Shown piece after piece: positions 9,719-19,504 of a DNA stretch of 64,000 nucleotides (within the stretch, counting starts at the first letter, position 1; every line of letters starts with the position of its first letter). The position numbers and the translations under genes are program-made. The notes under the pieces were generated by a model. That model was given only the letters and a program-made list of their open reading frames with translations. It was not told where the DNA came from and did not search any database. Source of the stretch: Haloarcula pellucida (GTDB lineage: Archaea > Halobacteriota > Halobacteria > Halobacteriales > Haloarculaceae); contig NZ_BMOU01000001.1 in NCBI RefSeq assembly GCF_014647235.1, forward strand, positions 1,190,437-1,254,436. The letters run 5' to 3'.

Positions 9719-10111
9719 TTAGAATCCGGAGTTTTTCGGTGCGCGAGTGCCGTCGTGCGGCGTCGGCGTGACGTCCTCGATGCGACCGATTTCGAGGCCG
9801 GCACGGGCCAGCGCTCGGATGGTCGCCTGCGCGCCCGGACCGGGGGAGGTCTGCTGGTTCCCACCGGGGCCGCGGACGCGAACGTCGACGCCTTCGACGC
9901 CGCGGTCGAGGGCCTTCTCGGCGACGACTTCGGCCATCTGCATGGCGGCGTACGGCGACGCCTCGTCGCGGTTCTGCTTGACGACCGTCCCGCCGGAGCT
10001 CTTTGCGAGCGTCTCCGCGCCGGTCTGGTCGGTGATAGTGATGATGGTGTTGTTGAACGATGCGTGGACGTGTGCGACGCCCCAGATGCCGTCGTTTTCT
10101 GCTTCGCTCAT
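9719..10111 (-). CDS. rps11: 30S ribosomal protein uS11
   Basis: A 130-residue uS11 with [19 protein letters not shown] near the N-terminus and [20 protein letters not shown] in the C-terminal half. It ends with the family's [18 protein letters not shown]. Its start overlaps the uS4 stop by four bases. Confidence 0.97.
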   Translation of the reverse strand: MSEAENDGIWGVAHVHASFNNTIITITDQTGAETLAKSSGGTVVKQNRDEASPYAAMQMAEVVAEKALDRGVEGVDVRVRGPGGNQQTSPGPGAQATIRALARAGLEIGRIEDVTPTPHDGTRAPKNSGF

Positions 10112-10620
10112 TCTTGTGCCTCCGCGCGCTCAGGGTGCAGTTCGTCCGCAAGCGAGCTGTTCTCGTCGAAGCCGACGGTGTCCTCGACGGCGACTTCGAC
10201 CTTCATCGACGGGCGCGTGACGCGCTGGCCGCCCAGCACGATGTGGCCGTGGACGATGAACTGACGGGCCTGCTCGGGCGTGTTCGCGTAGCCCTTGCGG
10301 TAGACGACGGTCTGGAGTCGGCGTTCGAGGACGTCGGTGACGGCGAGCGACAGGACGTCGTCGAGCGTGTCCTGCTCGCTGAGGATACCGTAGCGCTTCA
10401 GGCGGGCGAGGAACTCGTCGGCCTCGTCCGTCTGGGTGGTCTGGCCGAGCAGTTTCCGGGCCTCGCGGCGGTAGCCACGAAGCTCGGACTGGGCACGCCA
10501 GAGTTCCTCTTTGTTCTTCAGACCGTAGCGTCCCAGCAGATTGCTCTCGTCGGCGATTCGCTCGCCCTGGAACGGGTGGTTCGGCGTCTCGTAGAACTTG
10601 GTGTTGGAGCCGAGTGCCAT
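10108..10620 (-). CDS. rps4: 30S ribosomal protein uS4
   Basis: A 170-residue archaeal uS4. It begins with [20 protein letters not shown] and has an S4 RNA-binding domain with [20 protein letters not shown] and [19 protein letters not shown]. It sits between uS13 (one-base overlap) and uS11. Confidence 0.97.
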   Translation of the reverse strand: MALGSNTKFYETPNHPFQGERIADESNLLGRYGLKNKEELWRAQSELRGYRREARKLLGQTTQTDEADEFLARLKRYGILSEQDTLDDVLSLAVTDVLERRLQTVVYRKGYANTPEQARQFIVHGHIVLGGQRVTRPSMKVEVAVEDTVGFDENSSLADELHPERAEAQE

Positions 10621-11153
10621 TATTCGTCATCCTCCGCGGCGGCTTCCTCAGCCTGCTCTTCCTTGATCGCCTCGACGTTGACGCCGATGGTCCCCTCGGT
10701 ACGACCGGTGGACTTCGTTCGCTGACCGCGGACCTTCTGGCCGCGCTTGTGGCGGACGCCGCGGTAGGAGTCGATCATCTTCATTCGGTTGATGTCCTGC
10801 CGACGGGTGAGCTGGAGGTCGTTCCCGGTCTCGTGGGTGGTCTCACCGGTGAAGTAGTCCTTCTGGTGGTTGGTCATCCACTCGGGGACCTCGTCGGCGT
10901 AGTTCTCGACGGCCTCGACGACGGAGTCGATGACGTCGTCGTCGAGCTTCCCGAACACCGCGCGACGGTCTACATCAGCCTGCTGGGCGATGATGCGGGC
11001 GGCGCGGTGGCCGATGCCGTTCAGTTCTGTCAGTGCTCGCTCGACGGACTTGGTACCGTCGAGGTCGGTCTGTCCGATACGGACGAAATAGCGGATGTCC
11101 TCCTCTTCTTCGGCATCCGCGTCCTCGCCCGCGTTGGGGTCTTCTGCACTCAT
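10620..11153 (-). CDS. rps13: 30S ribosomal protein uS13
   Basis: A 177-residue uS13. The frame is open 46 codons further upstream, but that part runs through tRNA-Ser, so the ATG at 11153 ([20 protein letters not shown]) is chosen. An acidic N-terminal tail precedes the [20 protein letters not shown] core. [20 protein letters not shown] is the basic end and the tail is again acidic. It is the first gene of the super-operon. Confidence 0.96.
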   Translation of the reverse strand: MSAEDPNAGEDADAEEEEDIRYFVRIGQTDLDGTKSVERALTELNGIGHRAARIIAQQADVDRRAVFGKLDDDVIDSVVEAVENYADEVPEWMTNHQKDYFTGETTHETGNDLQLTRRQDINRMKMIDSYRGVRHKRGQKVRGQRTKSTGRTEGTIGVNVEAIKEEQAEEAAAEDDE

Positions 11154-11177
11154 ATATGGGTAATCGGTTGGGTGAGC

Positions 11178-11261
11178 GTCGTGGCTGGGATTCGAACCCA
11201 GGAGGCTGTACGCCACAGAGTTAGCAACCCTGCGCCTTGGGCCAGGCTTGGCTACCACGAC
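11178..11261 (-). tRNA. tRNA-Ser (anticodon GCT)
   Basis: An 84-nt class II tRNA. The acceptor arms GTCGTGG/CCACGAC pair perfectly. The anticodon stem CAGGG/CTCTG (one G-U) encloses TTGCTAA, giving anticodon GCT. It has a long variable arm and the T loop GTTCGAATC. It lies 24 bases upstream of rps13 on the same strand. Confidence 0.95.
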
Positions 11262-11456
11262 ACGTGCTTCTGATACTCGCGCCCGCGGCACGCGGACTCG
11301 GGGGCGCGTCCCCCTACACGAGTCTGTCCCAAGCTATTCCGGGGTTGTATTTAAACGCAACGGAAGGCGCTCCCCCCGTGAGAACGGCGCATACGTGAGT
11401 ATTCCCCACGGACGAGCGGCACAACTGCTTCGGCGCTGGCGGCCGTACGACCCGAC

Positions 11457-11768
11457 GTGAAAACTCTCGCGCGTGCCGACGGCGGCACCACAGTCGACCC
11501 GACCGACAGCGAAGCCGTTCGGAGCCACCTCGAACGGTTCGCGGGCCCGAACCGCGTCACCGAGCGCGACGACGGCACGCTCACCGCGGAGTTCGGCGCC
11601 TCGACGTACGTCTCGGTCGGCCCCGAGGGCCGCGTGGCGACGGGGATGCCGCTGCACGCCTTCGACGCACCGGCCGACCGCCTCGTCTTCGACCACGACG
11701 CGGGGGAACTGCACGTCGAGGGCAGGTCGGACGGGGGGCAAGTCACGTACACGTTCCGGCGGCCCTGA
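11457..11768 (+). CDS. conserved haloarchaeal-type hypothetical protein
   Basis: A 103-residue acidic protein with a GTG start, MKTLARADGGTTVDPTDSEA. It has a beta-rich pattern (GTLTAEFGASTYVSVGPEGR, then DRLVFDHDAGELHVEG) ending in TYTFRRP. No domain, signal peptide or membrane segment is recognised. It lies about 60 bases before the Mrp/ApbC gene on the same strand, so the two could be co-transcribed. Confidence 0.65.
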   Translation: MKTLARADGGTTVDPTDSEAVRSHLERFAGPNRVTERDDGTLTAEFGASTYVSVGPEGRVATGMPLHAFDAPADRLVFDHDAGELHVEGRSDGGQVTYTFRRP

Positions 11769-11830
11769 CCGACGGCGGACGCCCGGTCCTGTCACAATCC
11801 TTATCGCACCTCCGGGGCCTACCCGGAGAC

Positions 11831-12892
11831 ATGAACGAAGACGACGTCCGTGAGCGTCTCCGGACCGTCCAGGACCCGGACCTCGGCGACGACATCGTGT
11901 CGCTGGGTCTCATCAACAGCATCGAGGTCACAGACGACGAGGTTCGTATCGACCTCGCGCTCGGCGCGCCCTACTCGCCGACCGAGACGAGCATGGCCAA
12001 CGAGGTCCGGGAGGCGCTCTCGGACCTCGACCGCGAGGTGGACCTCTCGGCCAGCGTCGACCGCGGCGTGCCCGAGGCCGAGGACCCGCTCCCCGAGGTC
12101 AAGAACGTCATCGCTGTCGCCTCGGGCAAGGGCGGCGTCGGGAAGTCGACCGTCGCCGTCAATCTCGCGGCCGGCCTCTCGCGGCTCGGCGCCCGGGTCG
12201 GCCTGTTCGACGCTGACGTGTACGGGCCGAACGTCCCCCGGATGCTCAACGCCGACGAGTCGCCCCGCGCCACCGAGGACGAGGAGATAATCCCCGTCGA
12301 GAAGTACGGGATGAAACTGATGAGCATGGACTTCCTCGTCGGGAAGGACGACCCGGTCATCTTCCGTGGGCCGATGGTCGACAACGTCCTCACCCAACTG
12401 TGGGACGACGTGCTGTGGGGGAGCCTCGACTACATGGTCGTGGACCTGCCGCCGGGGACCGGCGACACGCAACTGACGATGCTCCAGCGCGTCCCCGTCT
12501 CCGGGGCCGTCATCGTCACCACGCCGCAGGAAGTCGCACTCGACGACGCCCGCAAGGGCCTGCGGATGTTCGGCCGCCACGAGACGCCCGTGCTGGGTAT
12601 CGTCGAGAACATGTCCACGTTCGTCTGCCCGGACTGTGGCGGCGACCACGACATCTTCGGCAGCGGCGGCGGCCGGAGGTTCGCCGACGAGAACGAGATG
12701 CCGTTCCTCGGCGAGATCCCGCTGGACCCGGACGTCCGCGAGGGCGGCGACAGCGGTCAGCCGCTGGTCCTCGACGAGGACGACGAGACGGGCGAGGCGT
12801 TCCGCGACATCGCCGCCCGCACCGCGAACATGCAGGGTATCATCCACCGCAAGCGCCAGTCCGACTCGCGGGCCGCCGAGGCCGAGCAGTAG
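11831..12892 (+). CDS. apbC: Mrp/ApbC family iron-sulfur carrier ATPase
   Basis: A 353-residue P-loop ATPase that carries and delivers Fe-S clusters. Residues 1-75 are a MIP18/DUF59 domain (VQDPDLGDDIVSLGLINSI). The deviant Walker A GKGGVGKST is at 99-107, and VDLPPGTGDTQLTM is the switch region. The bridging cluster-binding CPDC is in FVCPDCGGDHDIFG. The TATCGCACC-like A/T patch just upstream may be its promoter. Confidence 0.93.
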   Translation: MNEDDVRERLRTVQDPDLGDDIVSLGLINSIEVTDDEVRIDLALGAPYSPTETSMANEVREALSDLDREVDLSASVDRGVPEAEDPLPEVKNVIAVASGKGGVGKSTVAVNLAAGLSRLGARVGLFDADVYGPNVPRMLNADESPRATEDEEIIPVEKYGMKLMSMDFLVGKDDPVIFRGPMVDNVLTQLWDDVLWGSLDYMVVDLPPGTGDTQLTMLQRVPVSGAVIVTTPQEVALDDARKGLRMFGRHETPVLGIVENMSTFVCPDCGGDHDIFGSGGGRRFADENEMPFLGEIPLDPDVREGGDSGQPLVLDEDDETGEAFRDIAARTANMQGIIHRKRQSDSRAAEAEQ

Positions 12893-12940
12893 GGCGGTGC
12901 CGCCGCTGTCCGAGACGAGGCGGTAGAGAGAAAGACCGAG

Positions 12941-13132
12941 TTACGCTTCGACCGGGTTGTTGTACTTACGGGTGACGTAGCCGGCGATGCGGTTGCGCAC
13001 GCCCTTGGACTCGATGTTCGTGACTTCCTCGACGACGTCCTTGTTGTGCTCGAAGTCGGCACCGAACGCGTCGGGGTATCGCTCCATCAGCAGTGTCCCG
13101 GTCTTCTTGACGTAGGCGGGTTTGATTGCCAT
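12941..13132 (-). CDS. rps17e: 30S ribosomal protein eS17
   Basis: A 63-residue archaeal eS17 starting MAIKPAYVKKTGTLLMERYP, followed by DFEHNKDVVEEVTNIESKGV and a final AGYVTRKYNN. It is full length for archaea. It is separated from DUF447 upstream by 140 bases, so it is probably transcribed on its own. Confidence 0.95.
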   Translation of the reverse strand: MAIKPAYVKKTGTLLMERYPDAFGADFEHNKDVVEEVTNIESKGVRNRIAGYVTRKYNNPVEA

Positions 13133-13272
13133 GCGTGCATCTTGCTAGGTGGCGTTCAAAAAGGGTTCGACTTCCACGCCGGGACGCGAACCGTTATCAC
13201 CCGATGCGGCGCCAGCGGTCCCGTTATAGCGGCTTCGAGCGCGGTGTCGAGCGATTCGTGCCGGGCGGTGTC

Positions 13273-13857
13273 TCACCACTCGGCGTCGACGAGGTCCCGG
13301 ACGCGCTCGAACGCCTCCCGTTCGCGCTCGCTGCCGGCCGTCTCGACCACCGACTCGAAGTACGCGAGCCGATCCAGTAGCGTCTCGCGGTCGTAGGTCG
13401 GTACGTCCAGCCGTGAGGCCGCGACGGTCGCTTCGACCACTGCGGCGTGGCCCCGGTTCGTCGTCGGGACGACGCGTCGTTCGACGCCGCTCTCGACTGG
13501 CCGGAGCGCCCACTCGACCCACTGTGTCCCGCCTTCCTCACCGTCGGCCAGTCGCTCGACGCCGACCCGGACCCACGCGTCGGCGCGCTCTAAAACCGGG
13601 TCGGCCTCCTCGCGGACGGAGAGCGCCGCCTCCGCGAAGTCGACCGGGTCGCGGGTGAACTGGACGTACCCCTCGCCGCGCTCCCGGAAGTTCCGCCACG
13701 TGCGGGTCCGGCCCCACGTCGTCGCCGTCACGGGACCGTCGCCGTCGGGTGCCGTGAGGCCCAACGCCGCGACGTTCCAACGGTCGTTGGGTCCCAGCGT
13801 CGTCACGACGGACTCGGTGACGCCGGCGAGTTCGGCCGGCCAGTCCGTCTCGCCCAT
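13273..13857 (-). CDS. DUF447 family protein
   Basis: A 194-residue protein with the FMN-binding-like split barrel of the DUF447 family: NDRWNVAALGLTAPDGD, then TTWGRTRTWRNFRERGEGYV and FTRDPVDFAEAAL. A longer open frame upstream overlaps the CitG-like gene; the ATG at 13857 forms a TGATG junction with that gene's stop and is chosen. DUF447 and CitG-like genes are also neighbours in methanogens and in H4MPT-using methylotrophs, where a role in C1-carrier cofactor synthesis has been suggested. Its role in a halophile is unknown. Confidence 0.85.
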   Translation of the reverse strand: MGETDWPAELAGVTESVVTTLGPNDRWNVAALGLTAPDGDGPVTATTWGRTRTWRNFRERGEGYVQFTRDPVDFAEAALSVREEADPVLERADAWVRVGVERLADGEEGGTQWVEWALRPVESGVERRVVPTTNRGHAAVVEATVAASRLDVPTYDRETLLDRLAYFESVVETAGSEREREAFERVRDLVDAEW

Positions 13858-14696
13858 CAGACGACCAGCCCCCGTTCCAGCGCGACGAACAGCGCCCCGG
13901 CGACGAGGTCGGCCGTCGTCCCGGGGTTCACGTCGCGGGCGACGAACTCCGCGGCCAGTTCCGTCGCGTCCTCCTCGCCGTCCAGCACCGCCTGCGCTCG
14001 TCGCTGAACCTCCGCGGCCGTCTCGCGGTCGTTCCGCGTGACGACGAAGGTGTCGACCTCCGCGGCCAGTAAGCGGAGGAACGCACGCGAGGCGCGGTCG
14101 GCGACCGGCCCCTCGTCGTCCAGTATCCCCTCGGCGGCCTCGAAGACGCGTTCGAACCCGCTCGACCACTCGGCGGCGACGCCGTCGACGTCCGCGCTCT
14201 GGGCCATCACGTCCGACAGCGTCAGCCCCCGCTTCTCCAACGTCGGTATCGCCTCGCTCCCGCGGCGCACGTCCAGCGGTTCGAGTCCCTCTGGCGGGTC
14301 GTCGACGGCCACGTCGACGTGCTCGAACGCGCGGTAGAAGTCGGCGGCGTCGGCCACGGTGGTCTGATCGACCGCTCGCTCGACGCCGGCTGTCGTCAGG
14401 TCGTCCGCGCTCGCGGCCGCGACCAGCGGCGTCAGCACCAAGAGCGCGCCGAACTGGGTGTTACCGCCCGACTGGCCGGACATCCCTTCGACTGCTCGTT
14501 CGAAGGCGTGGCCCACACGTTCGCCGGCAGCCGCGAGTTCGAGGCCGGGGCGAGCGCCGACGGCGCCGGCCAGGAAGTGCTCGAACCGGAGGTCGTCGTA
14601 CTCCCGTTCTCTGTCGACGTTGCCGGGTTTTGGCGTCCCGCTGACCTCCAGCAACAGCGCCAGTTCGGCGTTCTGGTCCGTCGAGCGGTCGCTCAC
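13857..14696 (-). CDS. triphosphoribosyl-dephospho-CoA synthase (CitG-like) family protein
   Basis: A 279-residue helical protein of the CitG family. LLLEVSGTPKPGNVDREREY near the N-terminus matches the family signature, followed by GQSGGNTQFGALLVLTPL and RDVNPGTTADLVAGALFVAL. True CitG makes the prosthetic-group precursor of citrate lyase, but no citrate lyase gene is nearby. The archaeal subgroup is therefore likely to act on another substrate. It overlaps the TIM-barrel gene by four bases and DUF447 by one base. Confidence 0.87.
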   Translation of the reverse strand: MSDRSTDQNAELALLLEVSGTPKPGNVDREREYDDLRFEHFLAGAVGARPGLELAAAGERVGHAFERAVEGMSGQSGGNTQFGALLVLTPLVAAASADDLTTAGVERAVDQTTVADAADFYRAFEHVDVAVDDPPEGLEPLDVRRGSEAIPTLEKRGLTLSDVMAQSADVDGVAAEWSSGFERVFEAAEGILDDEGPVADRASRAFLRLLAAEVDTFVVTRNDRETAAEVQRRAQAVLDGEEDATELAAEFVARDVNPGTTADLVAGALFVALERGLVV

Positions 14697-15439
14697 CGTA
14701 CCACCTCGCGACCGGTCAAGTCGTCGGCGGCGGCCCGGACTTCCCGCAGGACCGCAGGGTCGTCGCTCGCCCGCCCGACGCTGACCGCGTCGGCCCCGTA
14801 CTCGAAGTACTCGGTCGCGCTCTCCCGGTCACGGACGCCGTTGTTCGCGATGACGAAGCAGTCCGTCGCTTCGACCACGTCGCCGACGACGGCCTCGGAG
14901 TCCATGGCGTCGACGTGGACGGCGTCCGCACCTGCCGCCGCTGCGGTTCGTGTGACCTCGGGCAGGTCGACGCCCGCCACCTCGGTCCGGACCTTGACCG
15001 AGACGGTCGCCCCCGCCTCGCTCGCGGCGGCGACCTGTTCGGCGAGGCGGTCGGCGTCTCGAAGGAGTGACTCACCGGCACCGGCGGCGCACATTTCCTC
15101 CTGTCGGCAGTGCGCGTTCACTTCGAGGAGAGCGCCGTGGTCCCGACAGACCCGGGCCGCGCGCGCTATCGGGTCGATCGACGCACTCCGGACGTTGAAC
15201 GCGGGTCGAATCGGCGCGCCAGCCAGTGCGGCCAGTTGCGCGTCGACGAAAGCGACCGGGTCCTCCGGCAGGAACTCCGAGCGGTCGCGGTCCACCATAT
15301 CGCGGGCGGCCGCACGCGTGGGGCTGTCCAGCGCGACACCCCCGAGGAAGGCACACCCGACGTGGTCCTCGACGGCGCGGGCCCACGCGGCGTCCGCCTC
15401 GCCGCTGAGACTCGCCAGCGCGACCCGTGGCTCGAACAT
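14693..15439 (-). CDS. dihydrouridine-synthase-like TIM-barrel protein
   Basis: A 248-residue flavin-binding-type TIM barrel. ALLEVNAHCRQEEMCAAGAG resembles the substrate-binding CRQ loop of Dus enzymes. TVSVKVRTEV and CFVIANNGVRDRESATEYFE with GADAVSVGRA resemble the FMN-phosphate site. It is shorter than tRNA dihydrouridine synthases and lacks their helical C-terminal domain, so a tRNA role is doubtful. It is coupled to cofD (one-base overlap) and to the CitG-like gene (four bases), which points to cofactor metabolism. Confidence 0.8.
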   Translation of the reverse strand: MFEPRVALASLSGEADAAWARAVEDHVGCAFLGGVALDSPTRAAARDMVDRDRSEFLPEDPVAFVDAQLAALAGAPIRPAFNVRSASIDPIARAARVCRDHGALLEVNAHCRQEEMCAAGAGESLLRDADRLAEQVAAASEAGATVSVKVRTEVAGVDLPEVTRTAAAAGADAVHVDAMDSEAVVGDVVEATDCFVIANNGVRDRESATEYFEYGADAVSVGRASDDPAVLREVRAAADDLTGREVVR

Positions 15440-16431
15440 CAGGCCACCTCCGAGAGGGCGTCGGTCACCGCGCGGGCCACTCGGTCGGCGTCTCCGGGGC
15501 CGTCGAGCGTCGTGTCCGTGCGGACCACCGGCCTGTCGAGGTCGGTGCCGTCCTCGGTGTCGAGGACGAACGCGTCCGCGAAGGGGTAGCTCTCGGCGAC
15601 GCCGGCGGTACTAGCCTCGCGGCCGACGCCCTCCATCAGGTCCGCTGCGGGCCCCGAGAACACCTCGTCCTCGACGAACGGCGAGACGGCGACGACCGGC
15701 GTCTCGGCGAGCGCGTCCCGAATGCCTTCGACGGCGAGCATCGGCCCGAGCGACGTGACGGGGTTCGAGGGACCGACGACCACCGGGTCCGAGAGGGCGG
15801 TCAGGACGGCGTCGGTGGCCGTGGCCGTCTCGCTGCCGCGAAACGCCACGTCGTCGACCGCTGGGTCGCCGTTCCGCCCGACCCACCACTCCTGAAAGTG
15901 CATCGGGCCCTGCGGCGTGTGGACGATGGTCGCCACCGGGTCGTCGCTCATCGGCAGGAGCGTCCGGTCGAGGCCGAACGCGTCGGCGAGCGTCCGCGTG
16001 ACGTCCGTCAGCGAGTGCCCCGCGTCCAGCAGCGAGGTCCGCGTGACGTGGACCGCCCGGTCCCGGTCGCCGATGTGCATGAACTCGGCGACGCCGGAGA
16101 ATCGCCGCCAGCGGGCGATATCGCGGCCCGCCGTCTGTGCGTCGTCGGAGAGGTACTGGGGACCGGTCGACAGGCCGGCGGCCTCGGCGAGGCGGTGGAG
16201 TTCGGCGTGTGTCTCGGCCGTGTCGTCGGCGATACCCCACCACGTCTCCCGGTCGAGTTCGCCCCCGTCGAGAAAGAGGACCGTATCGAGGTCGGGACAG
16301 ACGAGGTGGCCCCCGAGTTCCACGTCGTCGCCGGTGTTGGCGACGACTGTCGTGGCCCCGGGGTCGAACACGTCGTCGGCGCCGGCGAGGAGTTTCGGCG
16401 TCCCCGTCCCGCCGGCAAGGAACGTCACCAT
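15439..16431 (-). CDS. cofD: 2-phospho-L-lactate transferase (F420 biosynthesis)
   Basis: A 330-residue CofD. It transfers the phosphoenolpyruvyl/phospholactyl moiety to the deazaflavin Fo, making F420-0. [20 protein letters not shown] is the diagnostic N-terminus, with [34 protein letters not shown] and [16 protein letters not shown]. It is the first gene of a four-gene operon with the TIM-barrel, CitG-like and DUF447 genes. Confidence 0.95.
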   Translation of the reverse strand: MVTFLAGGTGTPKLLAGADDVFDPGATTVVANTGDDVELGGHLVCPDLDTVLFLDGGELDRETWWGIADDTAETHAELHRLAEAAGLSTGPQYLSDDAQTAGRDIARWRRFSGVAEFMHIGDRDRAVHVTRTSLLDAGHSLTDVTRTLADAFGLDRTLLPMSDDPVATIVHTPQGPMHFQEWWVGRNGDPAVDDVAFRGSETATATDAVLTALSDPVVVGPSNPVTSLGPMLAVEGIRDALAETPVVAVSPFVEDEVFSGPAADLMEGVGREASTAGVAESYPFADAFVLDTEDGTDLDRPVVRTDTTLDGPGDADRVARAVTDALSEVA

Positions 16432-16588
16432 ACGCCGACGTAGGGGTGAGTGAACCTATAAACGTGGCCCTGTCCGGACAGCGGGCAGTTCGCCCCACAC
16501 AGTCCCGTCAGTCGGCTGATAATCAGTCGTGAGAACCGAGGGGGGAGACTGAAGTTAGTGGCCTGAGAGGCAGTGGACAACAGCAGTC

Positions 16589-17128
16589 ATGCGTAGGATT
16601 CACGCCCACAGGTTCGCCCCCGCAGCCCCCGACGAAAAGTACGTCTTCGGCGCGTGCGCACCCGGCTGGCACAGTGCTGCCAGCCACGACGCGGCCCTCT
16701 CGGACTGGATACAGTCTGTTCGCGACTGTCAAGTAGAGCGCGTCTGCTGTCTCCTCGCGGGGACACAGTTAGACGAATCCGGGTCGAACGTAGAGCGGTA
16801 CGCCGACGCGTTCGGCGAGTCGAACGTCCTCCACGTCCCGGTCCCCGACCAGCAACTCATCGGGAAGGAGGCCCTCCACGAGGAGGTGTTGCCGTTTTTG
16901 GCGACGTCGGTAGATACCGAGGTTCGCACCGTCGTCCACTGTCTGGCCGGCATCGGACGGACGGGACAGGTACTGGCCGCGTGGCTCGTATACAACCGCG
17001 ACTACGGCCCGAGGCGGGCCATCGAGACGGTCCAGCAGATGGGGCGTGACCCGATGGACGCCGTCGAGTACGGCGACGCCGACGAGGACGCCCTCCTCGA
17101 GTTACTGGGGTCGGTCGCACGACTCTGA
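16589..17128 (+). CDS. dual-specificity/tyrosine phosphatase family protein
   Basis: A 179-residue cysteine phosphatase. The P-loop HCLAGIGRTG at 117-126 has the nucleophile C118 and R124. A general-acid Asp is probably in the VPVPDQQL loop near residue 87. It is soluble and lacks extra domains. The substrate, protein or small molecule, cannot be told. It is followed by the HD-domain gene 72 bases downstream. Confidence 0.9.
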   Translation: MRRIHAHRFAPAAPDEKYVFGACAPGWHSAASHDAALSDWIQSVRDCQVERVCCLLAGTQLDESGSNVERYADAFGESNVLHVPVPDQQLIGKEALHEEVLPFLATSVDTEVRTVVHCLAGIGRTGQVLAAWLVYNRDYGPRRAIETVQQMGRDPMDAVEYGDADEDALLELLGSVARL

Positions 17129-17200
17129 CCACCGTTCGGGCCGGTACAGTCACGAGATGTGGCAGTACCGTTTTGCCGACGGCTCACGAACCGACACGCG

Positions 17201-18424
17201 ATGACCACCATCAAGGACAGCGTCCACGACCACATCGCGGTCGAGGGCGTCGCCGCCGACCTGCTGGAGACCCCGCCCGTCCAGCGCCTCCGCCGGGTCA
17301 AGCAGCTCGGGACCGTGACGCTGGTCTATCCGTCGGCCAATCACACCCGGTTCGAACACTCGCTCGGCGTCTATTACCTCGCCGACCGGGCGCTCTCGCA
17401 TCTGGGTATCGAGGGCCAGCAGGCCGAGCGGGTCCGTGCCGCTGCCCTCCTGCACGACGTGGGTCACTCCCCGTTCAGCCACAACGTCGAGGCGGTCATC
17501 CACCGCAAGACGGGAAAGTACCACGACGACGTCCACGACCTGCTGGACCGCGGCGAGGTCGCTCGCGTGCTCACCGACCACGGCCTGAATACCGACCGGG
17601 TGGCCGATCTCGTCGCCGGTGACGGCGAACTCGGCCAACTGGTCTCGGGCGAACTCGACGTCGACCGGATGGACTACCTCGTCCGCGACGCCCACCACAC
17701 CGGCGTCCCCTACGGCACTATCGACCACGAACGGCTGGTCCGGGAGTTGCGCTTCGTCGACGGCGAACTCGTCTTAGACGAGGGGAACGTCCAGACCGCT
17801 GAGTCGCTGTTGCTCGCTCGTGCGTTGATGAACCCGACCGTCTACGCCCACCACGTCGCCCGCATCGCCAAATCGATGCTCCGCCGCGGGGCCGAACGGC
17901 TGCTGACCGCGACGAACGTGACGGCCTCGGACCTGCGCCGGTGGGACGACGCCGACTTGCTCGTCCGCCTGCGGCAGTGCGACGAGACGGCCGAATACGC
18001 CCGTCGGCTGAGCGAGCGAGATCTGTATAAGCGCTCCGTCTGGGCCGAACGGACCGCCGTCCCCGACGAATTAGTCGCGGCCGACCACCGTGATATCCGG
18101 ACGTGGGAACACGCCATCGCCGACAGCGCGAACGTCGACCCCGACTCGGTGGTCCTCGACGTCCCCTCGGAACCGTCGATGACCGAGTCCACGAGTCGCG
18201 TCCTCGTCAACGGCGAGGTGCGCCGCCTCGGCGAGCAGTCGACGCTCGTCAACGCCATCCGCGCCGCCCAGCGTGACCAGTGGCGTCTGGGCGTCTACGC
18301 CCCCGAGGACGACAGCGACCGTGTGGGCGACGTCGCCATCCGCGAACTCGGCCTCGACTTAGACGGCGCGCGGGTCCGGGACGTCCGACCGGGTATCCAC
18401 GCGACCCTCGACGAATTTAACTGA
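17201..18424 (+). CDS. HD-domain phosphohydrolase
   Basis: A 407-residue HD-superfamily enzyme of the SAMHD1/dGTPase-like group. Motifs are HTRFEHSLGV (H53), LLHDVGHSPFSH (H85, D86) and ELDVDRMDYLVRDAHHTG. The ATG at 17201 (MTTIKDSVHDHI) is chosen over an open frame 14 codons longer because family members begin this way. It probably hydrolyses nucleotides, but the substrate is unproven. The C-terminal 150 residues are specific to archaeal members. Confidence 0.9.
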   Translation: MTTIKDSVHDHIAVEGVAADLLETPPVQRLRRVKQLGTVTLVYPSANHTRFEHSLGVYYLADRALSHLGIEGQQAERVRAAALLHDVGHSPFSHNVEAVIHRKTGKYHDDVHDLLDRGEVARVLTDHGLNTDRVADLVAGDGELGQLVSGELDVDRMDYLVRDAHHTGVPYGTIDHERLVRELRFVDGELVLDEGNVQTAESLLLARALMNPTVYAHHVARIAKSMLRRGAERLLTATNVTASDLRRWDDADLLVRLRQCDETAEYARRLSERDLYKRSVWAERTAVPDELVAADHRDIRTWEHAIADSANVDPDSVVLDVPSEPSMTESTSRVLVNGEVRRLGEQSTLVNAIRAAQRDQWRLGVYAPEDDSDRVGDVAIRELGLDLDGARVRDVRPGIHATLDEFN

Positions 18425-18445
18425 GCATCGAGTGGAGAGGAGTAC

Positions 18446-19468
18446 ATGAGTATCGAAGGGACGATTCTCCGCGGCCGGACGTTCGAACCTATCGAGGGGC
18501 GAGTCGTCGTCGAAGACGGCGAGATCGCCGCTATCGAGGCGGACAGCGTCGACAGCGACGCCATCGTCTGCCCGGCGTTCGTCAACGCCCACACGCACAT
18601 CGGCGACTCCATCGCGAAGGAGGCCGGCGAGGGCCTCTCGCTTGAGGAACTCGTCGCGCCGCCCGACGGCCTGAAACACCGTCTCCTCCGGCAGGCCGAC
18701 CGGTCCGAACTGGTCGAGGGGATGGTCCGGTCGCTGTCGTACATGCACCAGTCCGGGACCGGCGCGTTCGTCGAGTTCCGCGAGGGCGGCGTCGAGGGCG
18801 TGCGTGCCATCCGCGCGGCGCTTGCCGATTCGCCGCTCCGGAGCGTCGTCCTCGGTCGCGAGACGGTCGAGGCGATGGAGATGGCCGACGGCTTCGGCGC
18901 CAGCGGCGCCAACGACGCCGAGTTCGGGCCGGAACGCCGGGCGACCCGCGAGGCCGGCAAACTGTTCGGCATCCACGCCGGCGAGGTGGACAGTTCGGAC
19001 ATCAACCCGGCGCTGGACTTAGACCCCGATTTCCTCGTCCACATGGTCCACGCGAAGCGTCTCCACCTCGAACGCGTCGCCGACAGTGAGATTCCGGTCG
19101 CCGTCTGTCCGCGGTCGAACCTCGTCACGGGTGTCGGGAAGCCACCGGTCGAGGAACTGGCCGAGCGGACGACGGTGGCGCTGGGGACGGACAACGTCTT
19201 TCTCAACAGTCCGTCGATGTTCCGCGAGATGGAGTTCACCGCGAAACTGTACGACCTCTCTGCGCGGGACGTCCTGCGGATGGCGACGGTCAACGGGGCC
19301 GAACTGGCCGGTCTCGATTGCGGCCTCATCGAGGAGGGGCGGCCGGCCAGCCTGCTCGTTCTGGACGGCGACTCGGACAACCTCACAGGGGCGCACAACC
19401 CCATCCGAGCGGTCGTCCGCCGCGCTGGAGCGTCCGACGTGGAACGGGTCGTTCTCCCCGAGTCGTAG
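18446..19468 (+). CDS. amidohydrolase family protein
   Basis: A 340-residue metal-dependent hydrolase of the cytosine-deaminase/chlorohydrolase-like type. The metal ligands HTH are at 49-51, followed by FGIHAGEVD, VHMVHAKRL and the catalytic aspartate in VALGTDNVFLNSPSMF. The flanking beta-sandwich is present. Deamination of a nucleobase or related ring is likely, but the substrate is not evident. It begins 21 bases after the HD-domain gene, suggesting co-transcription. Confidence 0.88.
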   Translation: MSIEGTILRGRTFEPIEGRVVVEDGEIAAIEADSVDSDAIVCPAFVNAHTHIGDSIAKEAGEGLSLEELVAPPDGLKHRLLRQADRSELVEGMVRSLSYMHQSGTGAFVEFREGGVEGVRAIRAALADSPLRSVVLGRETVEAMEMADGFGASGANDAEFGPERRATREAGKLFGIHAGEVDSSDINPALDLDPDFLVHMVHAKRLHLERVADSEIPVAVCPRSNLVTGVGKPPVEELAERTTVALGTDNVFLNSPSMFREMEFTAKLYDLSARDVLRMATVNGAELAGLDCGLIEEGRPASLLVLDGDSDNLTGAHNPIRAVVRRAGASDVERVVLPES

Positions 19469-19504
19469 CCACGTTTATCGGCCACGGACTGCAAGGGGAG
19501 CGTG

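Noticed and set aside
13857..14169. Upstream extension of DUF447 by 104 codons
   Set aside because: The extra part is Arg-rich and overlaps the CitG-like gene; the ATG at the TGATG junction fits the family start.
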